DNA of 37,831 bases, from NCBI GenBank assembly GCA_902834055.1, contig CADFHB010000009.1:1-37831 (forward strand), in the 5' to 3' direction. Below, one piece after another: positions 15,488-24,526 of this stretch; within the stretch, counting starts at the first letter, position 1; each line of letters starts with the position of its first letter. This DNA is from Lactobacillaceae bacterium (lineage in GTDB: Bacteria; Bacillota; Bacilli; Lactobacillales; Lactobacillaceae). The position numbers and the translations under genes are program-made. Below the pieces are notes generated by a model. The model saw only the letters and a program-made list of their open reading frames with translations, had not been told where the DNA came from and ran no database searches.

Positions 15488-18118
15488 ATGGGCAAGATGA
15501 TTAAGGCCGAATTACGGAATCTTTTTCATAATCATATTTTGCTATTATCCGTATCCGTAATTTGCCTATTACCATTTTTATATAGTATTTTCTTCCTGAA
15601 ATCAGTGTGGGACCCTTACGGCAGCACCCGTAACTTACCAATTGCGGTTGTGAATAAGGATGTTCCAGTTGAATACCAGGGTAAGAAGATGGCTGTTGGT
15701 CAGCAAACGGTTGACCAACTTAAGAAAAACCACCAGATGAAGTGGGAGATCGTTTCAAAGAAGAAAGCGGACTACGGTTTGAGTCACCGTCAGTACTACG
15801 CAGTGATTACGATCCCCCAGGACTTTTCAGAGAACGCCACGACCGTAATGGAGAAGCACCCGAAAAAGATGCAGTTACATTATGAAACTAACGGGTCGTT
15901 AAACTACATTGGGCAAGTGATGACCCAGATTGGAACGACTAAGCTAAATGGGGAGATCCGGGGCCAGGTTACCAAGGCCTATGCCACTGCCATGTTCAAA
16001 GAACTCGGCGTTGTTGGTAAGGGGATGACCAAGGCCGCAGGTGGTGCCCAACAGCTAAGCGATGGGATTGTCACCCTTAGTGATGGCGTTAACCGCTACG
16101 TTGCGGGGGTTTACCAGGTCAATGATGGTGTCCAGCAGCTAAGGATGGCAGTCACGCCGTTAGCCAGTGGTGCGCAGCAACTGGCCAGCGGGAGCCAGAC
16201 CCTGGCGGCAGGGATCGCCCAGTATACTGGCGGAGTCAGCCAGTTAGGTAGTGGCTTGGGCTTGCTGCAAGCTAACTCGGGCCAGCTCAGTTCCGGCGCT
16301 GGTCAGCTCGCCAGTGGTTTGAACCAACTGAGCAGTAATTCAGAGAACCTGCGGGCTGGTGCCGGTCAACTGGCGGCTGGTAACACCCAGCTGAACAATA
16401 CGGTAAACAGCATGTTGCCAACGCTGCAGGGGCAAATGGGGCAGATGTCTGGCCAAATTACCAATAACGCTAACGAATTGAAGGCCGCCCTTGCACCAAT
16501 GTCGCAGAGTGCCCAGCAGATGCAGAAGCTTTCGGGAGCCCTGGGTGAAATTAGTTCCGCCCTGGGAAGTTTGAAGGCGGCCGCCCAGCAAGATAGTCAC
16601 CCGACCACGACGACTAATAGTAGTAGCAGTGATAATTCCAGCCAGTTGAATGCGGCCCTGGCTGCTTTAAACGGTGTTCAGGGTAAGGAAGGCAGCGACG
16701 ACCAGGCTAAGATTGCCAGTGCTAAGTCAGCAATTCAGTCGGCAATGTCGAGCTCTTCAAGTCATACCACTACGACGACTAATAGCAGCAACCAGGGGAA
16801 TGCCAATTTAGCAAGCCAGATCGGTGCTCTCCAGGGCAAGGTAAACGCACTGAAGGGGACGGTTGACCAGTCAGTCGCCCAAAATGGTGCCAATGCCCAG
16901 AAGGTTGCCCAGGCGGCCGCTAACCTGGAAACCAGCTTACAAAGCATGCAGACGAGTACTGGTAAGACGCTCGGGGAAGCTTCGAGTCAGTTAACCGCGG
17001 CCACCAATCAGTTGGCCAGCGGCGCTAATACCTTGAATAGTGGTATTAACCAGTATACCGGTGGGGTTGACAGTGCTGCGGCGGGGGCCAACACCCTCAA
17101 TAGTGGTATTGGCCAGTACACCGCTGGCGTTGCCCAGGCGGCGGCTGGTGCTAACCAATTAATGGCGAACAGTCCCGCCCTGGTCTCTGGGGCGAACCAG
17201 TTAGCCGGTGCGTTGGCCCAGTTAAATGCCCAGGTACCGAGTCTGATCAGTGGGGTCAACCTGCTGGCGGCTGGTACCCAGCAACTGGTTGATAATTCAC
17301 CAGCCCTCGTGAGTGGGATCACCCAATTGAACAACGGTGCGGGCCAGCTTGCTAGCCAACTGGGGAAGGGTGCCAAGGCCATCAACAACATTAAGCCAAC
17401 CCACCGGACTAGTGACATGTTTGCGGAACCAACGACGATTAAGCACAAGGATTACAGTTACGTGCCAAACTATGGCCACGCCCTTGCACCGTACGTATTG
17501 TCAGTTGCCCTGTACGTTGGTATCTTGGTATTTAACTTCGTTTACCCAATTCGGCGGGTGGCCATCAAGGGGCAGTCGGCTGTTGCCTGGTGGGCAAGCA
17601 AGGTCTTCATTGGAGCCGTCGCTGTTACCCTGATGGCCATCGTGGAAGATGCCGTGATGTTAGCCGTTGGTTTGACAACCGACCATATCCCATCGCTGTT
17701 CCTTACCAGTATTTGCTTTGGACTAGCGTCGATGGCGATTGTAATGTTCCTGTCAATGACCTTCGATAACCCTGGCCGGTTCGTCGCCATGGTTCTGTTA
17801 ATGCTTCAACTTGGTGGATCCGGTGGGACTTTCCCGATGGAAGTAACGATGAAGTTCTATAACGTTATCCACTGGTTCTTACCGATGACCTACTCGATCT
17901 TGGGGTTACGTCAATCCATCAGTAGCGGGATTGGAGCCCACTATGCGATGTTCTGTAACCTGGTATTACTAGGTATCGCAGTCGTCTTCAACCTCTTGCT
18001 ATTAGTTGGGATGCTCGGAATTCACCACCACCTCTTCAACATCAACCCGAATATTGATGATAATCAAAAGTTTCTTGATGAAGTTGAAAACGAGGGTGGT
18101 ATTCATTCAAAGGATTAG
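15488..18118 (+). CDS. YhgE/Pip-family membrane protein with long repeat-rich extracellular domain
   Basis: This is an 876-residue integral membrane protein of the phage infection protein family, related to ABC-2 type membrane components. One N-terminal helix (about residues 18-42) is followed by an extracellular domain of over 600 residues, and five to six helices come after about residue 660. Members include the lactococcal phage-infection protein and proteins needed for type VII-like secretion; the role here is not known. The outer domain is built of LxxG-type repeats (GANTL, GAQQL, GANQL). It includes a 21-residue tandem pair at 17021-17146 and two Ser/Thr linkers. GAGGTGAAGAATC precedes the ATG. 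It forms a unit with the TetR gene and is closed by a terminator. Confidence 0.87.
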   Translation: MGKMIKAELRNLFHNHILLLSVSVICLLPFLYSIFFLKSVWDPYGSTRNLPIAVVNKDVPVEYQGKKMAVGQQTVDQLKKNHQMKWEIVSKKKADYGLSHRQYYAVITIPQDFSENATTVMEKHPKKMQLHYETNGSLNYIGQVMTQIGTTKLNGEIRGQVTKAYATAMFKELGVVGKGMTKAAGGAQQLSDGIVTLSDGVNRYVAGVYQVNDGVQQLRMAVTPLASGAQQLASGSQTLAAGIAQYTGGVSQLGSGLGLLQANSGQLSSGAGQLASGLNQLSSNSENLRAGAGQLAAGNTQLNNTVNSMLPTLQGQMGQMSGQITNNANELKAALAPMSQSAQQMQKLSGALGEISSALGSLKAAAQQDSHPTTTTNSSSSDNSSQLNAALAALNGVQGKEGSDDQAKIASAKSAIQSAMSSSSSHTTTTTNSSNQGNANLASQIGALQGKVNALKGTVDQSVAQNGANAQKVAQAAANLETSLQSMQTSTGKTLGEASSQLTAATNQLASGANTLNSGINQYTGGVDSAAAGANTLNSGIGQYTAGVAQAAAGANQLMANSPALVSGANQLAGALAQLNAQVPSLISGVNLLAAGTQQLVDNSPALVSGITQLNNGAGQLASQLGKGAKAINNIKPTHRTSDMFAEPTTIKHKDYSYVPNYGHALAPYVLSVALYVGILVFNFVYPIRRVAIKGQSAVAWWASKVFIGAVAVTLMAIVEDAVMLAVGLTTDHIPSLFLTSICFGLASMAIVMFLSMTFDNPGRFVAMVLLMLQLGGSGGTFPMEVTMKFYNVIHWFLPMTYSILGLRQSISSGIGAHYAMFCNLVLLGIAVVFNLLLLVGMLGIHHHLFNINPNIDDNQKFLDEVENEGGIHSKD

Positions 18119-18136
18119 GGTAGTTACCCCTATAGA

Positions 18137-18176
18137 AAAAAGCTTCAGCGTTCGGATTTGAATGCTGAAGCTTTTT
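18137..18176. terminator. Bidirectional terminator between the YhgE gene and hflX
   Basis: Perfect 13-base arms (18137-18149 and 18164-18176) enclose a 14-base loop that can add a few more pairs. T-rich DNA follows on the plus strand and A-rich DNA precedes, so both convergent transcripts can end here. Confidence 0.88.
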
Positions 18177-18182
18177 CTTTTC

Positions 18183-19466
18183 TTAAACCTCATACTTAGC
18201 AAAACGCTGGGCGTCTTGGGGAGACATCTCAACGGTAAGTAAGGTTCCTTCATTACGGTACTCAGTATCGAGAATATTGGTGTGCTCGTTGAGGTAGGAG
18301 ACCTGCTGGCCATCCGCAAATGGCAAGAGGAGTTTTGCTCGGACATAATCCTTAAACAGGTGTTTTCGAATTACATCAACGAGTAAGTCCAGTGATTCAG
18401 CCTGCTTAGCGGAGATTACCACTTGGTCATCACCTTCAAGAACCGGGAACTCGATCTCAGTTTTATCAGCCTTATTAAAGACGTTAACCATCGGAATATT
18501 ATCAATCCCAATTTGCTTTAACGTCTTTGCAGTCGTCTGCATCATTTCTTCATAGTTGGGATCTGAGTAGTCAATTACTTGGATTAAGAGGTCGGCATTA
18601 GCAGCCTCGGCAAGCGTTGACTTGAAAGATTCTACCAGGTTGGTAGGCAGCTTGCTGACAAAGCCGACCGTGTCACTAAGGAGAAAGTCCTTTTTGCTGG
18701 GGAGGGTTAACCGGCGAATGCTGGTGTCTAGGGTGGCAAACAGCATGTCTTTAGCAAAGACGGTCTTATCTTCTCCCATCCCATAGCGTTCGACAAGGCC
18801 ATTCATGATCGTTGACTTGCCGGCATTGGTATAGCCGACCAATGCCGCCGTCGGGATGTTGCTCTTTTCCCGCCGGCGCCGCTTGGTGTCTTCAGAACGA
18901 TTGATTTCGGCCAACTCGTGACGGAGATGTGAAATCTGCCGTTGAATAACCCGGCGGTCCATTTCTAGCTTGGTTTCACCGGCCCCACGGTTAGTAAAGC
19001 CGCTGCCCCCACCGGTCTGCTGGTCGAGTCGCTGGCTGGCACTGGTTTGCAGGCGTGGTAGCTGGTACTGCAACTTAGCGATCTGAACCTGGAGTTTTGC
19101 CTCCTTAGATTTAGCCCGGGTGGCGAAAATCTCGAGAATCAGCGCCGTCCGGTCAAGGATCCGGACATTCGTTTCTTCTTCCAGGTTACGAAGTTGACTT
19201 GGGGTCAGCTCATCGTTGGTAATAATAGTGGTGGCGTGATTAGCCGCGGCCACCTCAGCAATTTCTTCGACCTTTCCCTTACCAAAGTAGGTTGCGGGAT
19301 TGGGCCGGTCGATGACTTGGTCGACTCGCTGGACCACCGTCATGTGGTTGGCTTGGGCCAGCTCGGCCAGTTCAGTCATGGAATAATCGTAGTCTTGTTG
19401 GCCAGTGTCGAGGCCGGTGGTGATTACTTGTTCATCGGTTTGTATATTAGTATCCATTAAAAGCAA
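18183..19466 (-). CDS. hflX: GTPase HflX
   Basis: HflX is a ribosome-binding GTPase that splits stalled or hibernating 70S ribosomes. The 427-residue protein has the N-terminal HflX domain with the glycine-rich GGGSGFTNRGAGE segment at about 152-164. G1 is GYTNAGKST at 211-219, G3 is DTVGF and G4 is NKAD, with a short C-terminal domain. Two starts are possible: TTG at 19466, close after AAAGGGGG, and ATG at 19457, 13 bases after it. The TTG gives the better spacing but both remain open. It lies 23 bases downstream of the histidine phosphatase gene and probably shares its promoter. Confidence 0.92.
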   Translation of the reverse strand: MLLMDTNIQTDEQVITTGLDTGQQDYDYSMTELAELAQANHMTVVQRVDQVIDRPNPATYFGKGKVEEIAEVAAANHATTIITNDELTPSQLRNLEEETNVRILDRTALILEIFATRAKSKEAKLQVQIAKLQYQLPRLQTSASQRLDQQTGGGSGFTNRGAGETKLEMDRRVIQRQISHLRHELAEINRSEDTKRRRREKSNIPTAALVGYTNAGKSTIMNGLVERYGMGEDKTVFAKDMLFATLDTSIRRLTLPSKKDFLLSDTVGFVSKLPTNLVESFKSTLAEAANADLLIQVIDYSDPNYEEMMQTTAKTLKQIGIDNIPMVNVFNKADKTEIEFPVLEGDDQVVISAKQAESLDLLVDVIRKHLFKDYVRAKLLLPFADGQQVSYLNEHTNILDTEYRNEGTLLTVEMSPQDAQRFAKYEV

Positions 19467-19489
19467 TGTTCCCCCTTTGCGGATAATAA

Positions 19490-20143
19490 TTAATTTGGTA
19501 ATTCAAGTTGGTTATAGAAGTCGACATGAGTCGTGGTTGGCGTTAACGTTAGCCGGGTCATACTCCCGTTGCGGGCGGATTCGGTGGTGTGGTAACCAAA
19601 GTGTTCCGCAATTGAGCGAATCGTCACCCCGTGGGTAACAATAACGGCGGTTGAACCATCCGGCAGTGCTCGCAGACGGTCAATCCCCTTGCCAACCCGG
19701 TTCCAAAATTGGACGTGGTCCTCGGCGTCGCCATACGGGTCGGCCGCCGCCACCTTGTCCTTAAGTTTGTCCGGGCCCCAGGCATTAAACATGTCGGTAA
19801 ACGTCCAGCGGGCCCCTGCTGCCCCGCCTAAAAAGCTTGTGAATTCGGCGGCGTTTTGTCCTTCAAAGTAGCCGAAAAATTCTTCCCGGAACGCCTTATC
19901 TGGAATCGGCTCCGTAATCGTGGTGTTGGTGTCGGCGGCCAACAGCAGGCGGGCAGTGGCAACCGTCCGGGGAAGGTCGCTACAGAAAAGGTAGTCAAAA
20001 TCGATCGCCGCTAGCTCCTTACCAGTTTGTTGGGCATCGGCTTTACCCTTCGCGGTAAGGGGGGCGTCAGACCATCCCTGAACCCGGTTATAGCGGTTAA
20101 GATAAGTCTGACCGTGGCGGACGAAGTAAGCGGTAATTGCCAT
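19490..20143 (-). CDS. Histidine phosphatase family protein (phosphoglycerate mutase-like)
   Basis: The catalytic RHG motif is at residues 9-11, the FCSDLPRT element at about 53-60, the acid in the EEFFGYFEG region, and the second histidine in VIVTHGVTIRS. This is the complete histidine phosphatase core in 217 residues. Such proteins in lactobacilli are usually broad phosphatases rather than true glycolytic mutases. The substrate is unknown. AAAGGAGCG precedes the ATG, and a good promoter lies 34 bases upstream. It leads a unit with hflX. Confidence 0.87.
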   Translation of the reverse strand: MAITAYFVRHGQTYLNRYNRVQGWSDAPLTAKGKADAQQTGKELAAIDFDYLFCSDLPRTVATARLLLAADTNTTITEPIPDKAFREEFFGYFEGQNAAEFTSFLGGAAGARWTFTDMFNAWGPDKLKDKVAAADPYGDAEDHVQFWNRVGKGIDRLRALPDGSTAVIVTHGVTIRSIAEHFGYHTTESARNGSMTRLTLTPTTTHVDFYNQLELPN

Positions 20144-20176
20144 GATTGAATGCGCTCCTTTAATTTAAAAATACTA

Positions 20177-20205
20177 CTTATATTTTACCATGAATAGCTG
20201 GTCAA
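20177..20205 (-). promoter_or_regulatory. Promoter of the histidine phosphatase-hflX unit
   Basis: On the minus strand, -35 TTGACC (20200-20205), a 17-base spacer and -10 TATAAG (20177-20182) each match consensus in five of six positions. Their placement is right for the ATG at 20143. Confidence 0.65.
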
Positions 20206-20222
20206 ACATAAGAAAAGAAGCC

Positions 20223-20873
20223 TTAGAGCATTCGATTCTTCTCAATCCGCCGGCGCCGCCAGGTTTTTAGTCCCCACATTGTCGCTGCCAGAAGTAGCGC
20301 ACAGCAGACGAGGGCGAGGATTACGAGCGAGAAGTGCTTTTTGACCAAGGGAATCGAACCAAAGTAATAGCCACACCCACAGCCAAGGGCCACCCAAGCC
20401 GCTACTCCGACAAAGTTACCAACCGTGAAGTGCCGGAAGGGGTAATGCATCATCCCGGAAATGGTGGGGATGAATGAACGGATTAGTGGGACAAAGCGGC
20501 CAAAAGCCACGGCCCAGAACCCATACTTATTCAAGTATTCTTTAGCCGTGAGCATCCGGGGGCCAGATAGTCGTTTGTCGATCCAGTGCCAGCGTGAGAT
20601 ACTGTGGCCGATAAAGTAGTTAACAGAGTCCCCGATAAAGGCGGCCAAGAAGAAGACGGGGACAACAATCTGCATTTTTAAAATCGGGTGGACGGCGATA
20701 AAGGAGCTGGTCAAAAAGACCAGTGAGCCCCCGGGTAACCATGGAAAGACCACCAGCCCAGTTTCCATAAAAACGATGACGAAGAGGATTAGGTAGCTCC
20801 ATGGCCCCAACCACTCAAACATTGGGATCAAGACCTCGGTAATATGCGTTAGTAGGTAAAAAATATGGGCCAC
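20223..20873 (-). CDS. DedA-family membrane protein
   Basis: This is a 216-residue polytopic protein of the DedA/SNARE-associated family, whose members act in lipid flipping and envelope homeostasis. It has the family features: an early FMETGLVVFPWLPGG-type re-entrant loop (about 36-50), the GDSVNYFIGH block (about 82-91), the FGRFVPLIRSFIP motif (about 124-136) with its conserved arginines, and a final membrane helix before a basic tail. The start is GTG, with AAGGGGGG eight bases upstream. The downstream neighbour on the same strand has its own promoter, and no terminator was seen between them. Confidence 0.9.
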   Translation of the reverse strand: MAHIFYLLTHITEVLIPMFEWLGPWSYLILFVIVFMETGLVVFPWLPGGSLVFLTSSFIAVHPILKMQIVVPVFFLAAFIGDSVNYFIGHSISRWHWIDKRLSGPRMLTAKEYLNKYGFWAVAFGRFVPLIRSFIPTISGMMHYPFRHFTVGNFVGVAAWVALGCGCGYYFGSIPLVKKHFSLVILALVCCALLLAATMWGLKTWRRRRIEKNRML

Positions 20874-21013
20874 GTCAGCCGCCCCCCTTTATAAATACTT
20901 ATTATTCAATTGTAAGATGGCACCGCTAGTTTGACTAGCAATCACCACTAAAATTAACCCAGCCTTAAACAATCGCGGGCCACAGTGAATTGCTTCCGGT
21001 CGTTTACGGAGAA

Positions 21014-21022
21014 TGCTATAAT
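21014..21022 (+). promoter_or_regulatory. Extended -10 promoter element of helD
   Basis: TGCTATAAT at 21014-21022 is a perfect extended -10 box, 38 bases before the helD start. There is no good -35 hexamer, which is tolerated by extended -10 promoters. Confidence 0.6.
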
Positions 21023-21060
21023 GGTATAACACTTTTTATCCTGAACGGGAGGAAAAATCA

Positions 21061-23361
21061 GTGGCGAAACAATCAGAAAAAGCATATGAGCAGCAACACC
21101 TCGACCACGTGCTTGCTGAAATTCAAAAGGCCAAGCAGGACGCGGCCAAGCGGATTACGACGGCCAAAAATGACATTGAAGATATTAATAAACAAACCAA
21201 TGACATCCACCTGAACACGACGACGTATTCCGGGATGATGGACACGGCAATGTCTTTTCGGGCCCAGCAGCAGATGCTAGATGAACGGAACAATAGTTGG
21301 CAGCATGCTGCTGACCACTTAGCGACCCTCAAGCGCCTAGAGAAGAAGCCTTACTTTGCCCGGATCGACTTTAAAGAGCCGGGGGCCAGCAAGCCAGAGT
21401 CGATTTATATCGGACTGGCGTCATTTAGCGACCGGCCCGACCACTTCTTGATCTATGACTGGCGGGCCCCGATCTCCTCCGTGTACTACGAGGGGAAGCT
21501 GGGTGAAGTCACCTATAACACTCCCGTCGGCCCCCAAGAAGTGGATCTGACCTTAAAACGGCAGTTTCAAATTAAGGACGGGACGATCGTCACCATTTTT
21601 GATACCGACGAGCAGGTTGGTGACCAAATGCTGTTAGAAGCCCTGGGGAACCACTCGTCAACTAAAATGAAGAGCATTGTCACGACCATCCAGCGAACGC
21701 AAAATGAGATTATCCGGGATACCAAAGATGACCTCCTCTTTGTTCAGGGGGCCGCGGGCTCGGGAAAGACGGCTGCCGTTCTCCAACGGGCTGCCTGGCT
21801 GTTGTACCGTTACCGGGGAAACTTGACGTCATCACAGGTCGTCTTATTTTCACCCAACCAGCTTTTCAATGACTACATTGACCAGGTGCTGCCAGAACTG
21901 GGGGAGCATAACATGGTCCAGATGACCTACTTCCAGTTTGCTAACCGGCGGGTTCCCCGGCTCCATGTTCAAACACTGGCCCAGCGTTTTGCGGCTAGTC
22001 AAGATGTAACGGATAAAAAGGCCCAGCGACTGTGCACCAGCCTGGCCTACTTCCGGGCTACGGAGCGGTATGCGAAGCGGTTGGGCCATGCCCACATGCG
22101 ATTCCGCAACATTATGTTTGATGGCAAGGTCTTCATTAGTAAGGAAAAGATCCGTGAGATCTACTATTCCTTTAACAATAACTACAAGCTCGGCAACCGC
22201 CTGGACGGAACCAAGGAGGCGTTGATCAAGTACCTTAACCACCGGGTCAGCACCGAGATGCGCAGTAAGTGGGTCGAAGACCGGGTCCAGAGCCTAAGCA
22301 AGGAAGAGTTGGATAACCTCTTTGCAAACGAACCGCGGGAATTTGAAAGTGACGATAAGGAGTTCAAGTTTTTGGCCCGTAAGATCGTGATGAAGGCCTT
22401 TGAACCGATTAAGCGGGCGATTAACCATAACCAGTGGTTAAACATTAATGGTCAATACCTCCACTTATTACGAGTGACACCTAAGTTGGTCAACCTGGCG
22501 GACTATGGTCTGACGCTTGACCAGTGGCAATCCTTCGTTGACCGCACGAAGGACGCGCTTAAGCAACGTAACATTAGTGCGACGGGAATCACCATTTACC
22601 TGTACCTCTATGACCTGATTACGGGGAAGCACGGTCAACGCGACATCCGCTACGTGTTTGTCGATGAGGTACAAGACTATGATCCCTACCAGTTAGCCTA
22701 CCTTAAATACCGTTTCCCCCGAGCAAAGTTTACCCTGCTGGGTGACTTAAACCAGGCTATCTTCACCCATGAAAATAGCCGGAGCCTCTTGCGGCAGTTG
22801 AGCACCATGTTTGATCCCGAAAAGACCCGGGTCGTCCAGCTAACCAAGTCCTACCGGTCCACTAAGCAGATTACTGACTTCACTAAACATATCTTGCTAG
22901 ATGGTGAGGCAATTGAGGCCTTTGACCGGAACGGCGCCCGTCCGGTGGTTAAGCAGGCGACGACCGTTGACCAAAGTGTTGATGACGTGGTCGCAACGCT
23001 GAAGCACTACCAAGCGGACCATGACCAGGTGGCAATTATTGGTAAGACACTTGCGGACAGTAAGCAGCTTTATAAGGCACTAGAACAGCGTAATGTGAAG
23101 ACGACACTGGTCCGGACCGAAAACCAGCGTCTAGTTAAGGGCACAATCATTGTGCCGTCATTTTTGGCCAAGGGGCTGGAATTCGACGCGGTGATTGTTT
23201 GGAATGCTAACGACCAGCAATACCACGGAGATGATGAGCGGCAACTGCTCTACACGATCTGTTCACGTGCCATGCACGCACTGACCCTGACGGTGGTTGG
23301 CAAGGTAACGTCACTGCTTGACCAGGTACCGACTGACGAGTACCAGCTGGTTAAACGTTAA
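21061..23361 (+). CDS. helD: RNA polymerase recycling ATPase HelD (UvrD/Rep-like helicase family)
   Basis: HelD is an SF1 motor that releases RNA polymerase from DNA and nucleic acids at the end of or during stalled transcription. The 766-residue length and order fit Firmicute HelD. A long N-terminal coiled-coil (about residues 1-90) enters the RNA polymerase secondary channel. The DWRAPISSVYYE region (about 136-147) precedes Walker A GAAGSGKT at residues 230-237. Motif II is VDEVQDYD, and the C-terminal helicase half has the QLTKSYRST and VPSFLAKGLEFD elements. The start is GTG after GGGAGGA. It is transcribed alone between two divergent or convergent neighbours. A general UvrD-like helicase role is less likely because of the coiled-coil arm. 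Confidence 0.88.
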   Translation: MAKQSEKAYEQQHLDHVLAEIQKAKQDAAKRITTAKNDIEDINKQTNDIHLNTTTYSGMMDTAMSFRAQQQMLDERNNSWQHAADHLATLKRLEKKPYFARIDFKEPGASKPESIYIGLASFSDRPDHFLIYDWRAPISSVYYEGKLGEVTYNTPVGPQEVDLTLKRQFQIKDGTIVTIFDTDEQVGDQMLLEALGNHSSTKMKSIVTTIQRTQNEIIRDTKDDLLFVQGAAGSGKTAAVLQRAAWLLYRYRGNLTSSQVVLFSPNQLFNDYIDQVLPELGEHNMVQMTYFQFANRRVPRLHVQTLAQRFAASQDVTDKKAQRLCTSLAYFRATERYAKRLGHAHMRFRNIMFDGKVFISKEKIREIYYSFNNNYKLGNRLDGTKEALIKYLNHRVSTEMRSKWVEDRVQSLSKEELDNLFANEPREFESDDKEFKFLARKIVMKAFEPIKRAINHNQWLNINGQYLHLLRVTPKLVNLADYGLTLDQWQSFVDRTKDALKQRNISATGITIYLYLYDLITGKHGQRDIRYVFVDEVQDYDPYQLAYLKYRFPRAKFTLLGDLNQAIFTHENSRSLLRQLSTMFDPEKTRVVQLTKSYRSTKQITDFTKHILLDGEAIEAFDRNGARPVVKQATTVDQSVDDVVATLKHYQADHDQVAIIGKTLADSKQLYKALEQRNVKTTLVRTENQRLVKGTIIVPSFLAKGLEFDAVIVWNANDQQYHGDDERQLLYTICSRAMHALTLTVVGKVTSLLDQVPTDEYQLVKR

Positions 23362-23375
23362 TATAGATATTAAAA

Positions 23376-23420
23376 AATAGGCATTAGGTGTGCGATGAAG
23401 TTGCATACTTAGTGCCTATT
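23376..23420. terminator. Terminator between helD and the EamA transporter gene
   Basis: The 18-base arms at 23376-23393 and 23403-23420 flank a nine-base loop. In the plus-strand RNA all 18 positions pair, with three G-U pairs, but no U run follows. In the minus-strand RNA three pairs are lost, yet a run of six U follows. Confidence 0.78.
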
Positions 23421-23433
23421 GCTGTTTAATGCT

Positions 23434-24336
23434 TTAGGAGTGGCGGCGTTTAAGGAAGGGGAGGTTACGGAGGTCAACTTGCATGGTAGCGTTGGCAAGC
23501 AAGAGGATGAACCCACCGATGACCAGCTGGGGGGTCAGGGGGTCATAACCCATGATAACGGACATCACGCTGGCAAAAAATGATTCAAGCATTAAGATTA
23601 ATCCGGCCGTGGTGGCATCGGTATATGCTTGTCCGGTGATCTGCATCCCCTGGGCGAGAAAGGTTACTCCAATCGCAAGGATCGCTAGTGGAATGAGCGC
23701 CTGGACCCAGTGGACGTGGGCCAGGGTTGGCCGCTCAAAAAAGAAGGTGGTCAGCCAACCAAATGTTCCCTGGCAAATGCCAATCATAAAGATGAGTACC
23801 CAGGGGCTAGAGGCGTGGGGTGCGTACTTAGCAAAGAAAATAATCTGGGCAGCCCAGAAGAAGGTGGAGATCAAGGTTAAAACATCACCAAACTGGAGGT
23901 GGAGGTTACTGCTCAAGACATTGGTAATTACCGCCATTCCAATAATTGACAGGAAGATCGACAGGTAGGCCTTGCGTTGGGGCCGCTCATGCCAAAATAA
24001 CCATAGTAGTAGTGGGGCCACCACGATGTAGAGGGTGGTCAAAAAGGCATTTTTGGCTGGGGTCGTGTAGCGTAAGGCATCGGTTTGCAGGTAGTAGCCC
24101 AAAAAATTGATGGTACCAATCACTAACCCCAGGCGCACGTCCACCCAGGTCATGTGGCGGAGCTTTTTGAAAAATATCAGACTACCAGCGGCAACACACA
24201 TGGTGCCCCGGCAGGCATTGATTAAGCCGGAGTGCATTCCCGCTTCGACCGTTAGCTTGGCAAAGACATAGCTGCTTCCCCACAGGATGGCAACGATGAA
24301 GAGCATCAGGTCGGCTTGACGTTTACTAATTGACAT
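23434..24336 (-). CDS. EamA/DMT-family transporter
   Basis: This is a 300-residue drug/metabolite transporter-like permease with ten hydrophobic segments in two EamA repeats. The first contains FAKLTVEAGM and the second begins near the LHLQFGDVLTL segment. The substrate cannot be read. The frame is open upstream to 24384, but AAAGAGGA ten bases before the ATG at 24336 and the typical cytoplasmic start MSISKRQ support the shorter form. It is divergent from the lipoteichoic acid synthase gene and ends in the terminator shared with helD. Confidence 0.85.
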   Translation of the reverse strand: MSISKRQADLMLFIVAILWGSSYVFAKLTVEAGMHSGLINACRGTMCVAAGSLIFFKKLRHMTWVDVRLGLVIGTINFLGYYLQTDALRYTTPAKNAFLTTLYIVVAPLLLWLFWHERPQRKAYLSIFLSIIGMAVITNVLSSNLHLQFGDVLTLISTFFWAAQIIFFAKYAPHASSPWVLIFMIGICQGTFGWLTTFFFERPTLAHVHWVQALIPLAILAIGVTFLAQGMQITGQAYTDATTAGLILMLESFFASVMSVIMGYDPLTPQLVIGGFILLLANATMQVDLRNLPFLKRRHS

Positions 24337-24526
24337 AATGATCGAATCCTCTTTCACAAAATTTCCAAAGTTAAATGTTACCATTTCTCTAATTACACGT
24401 AAACGGTGGTTATGTTAGGGCCGGCTTAAAATTAAATTTTTTAAAAAAGCCGGAGGAAAGATTGCCTTTACCTGTTAAATTGTATTATTGTTTAAGTTGA
24501 TATTTTTTCTATGGAGGAACAAATCA

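Noticed and set aside
17008..17448. 146-codon open frame antisense to the YhgE repeat region
   Set aside because: Its apparent Trp/Ala/Pro repeats simply mirror the LxxG repeats of the sense gene.
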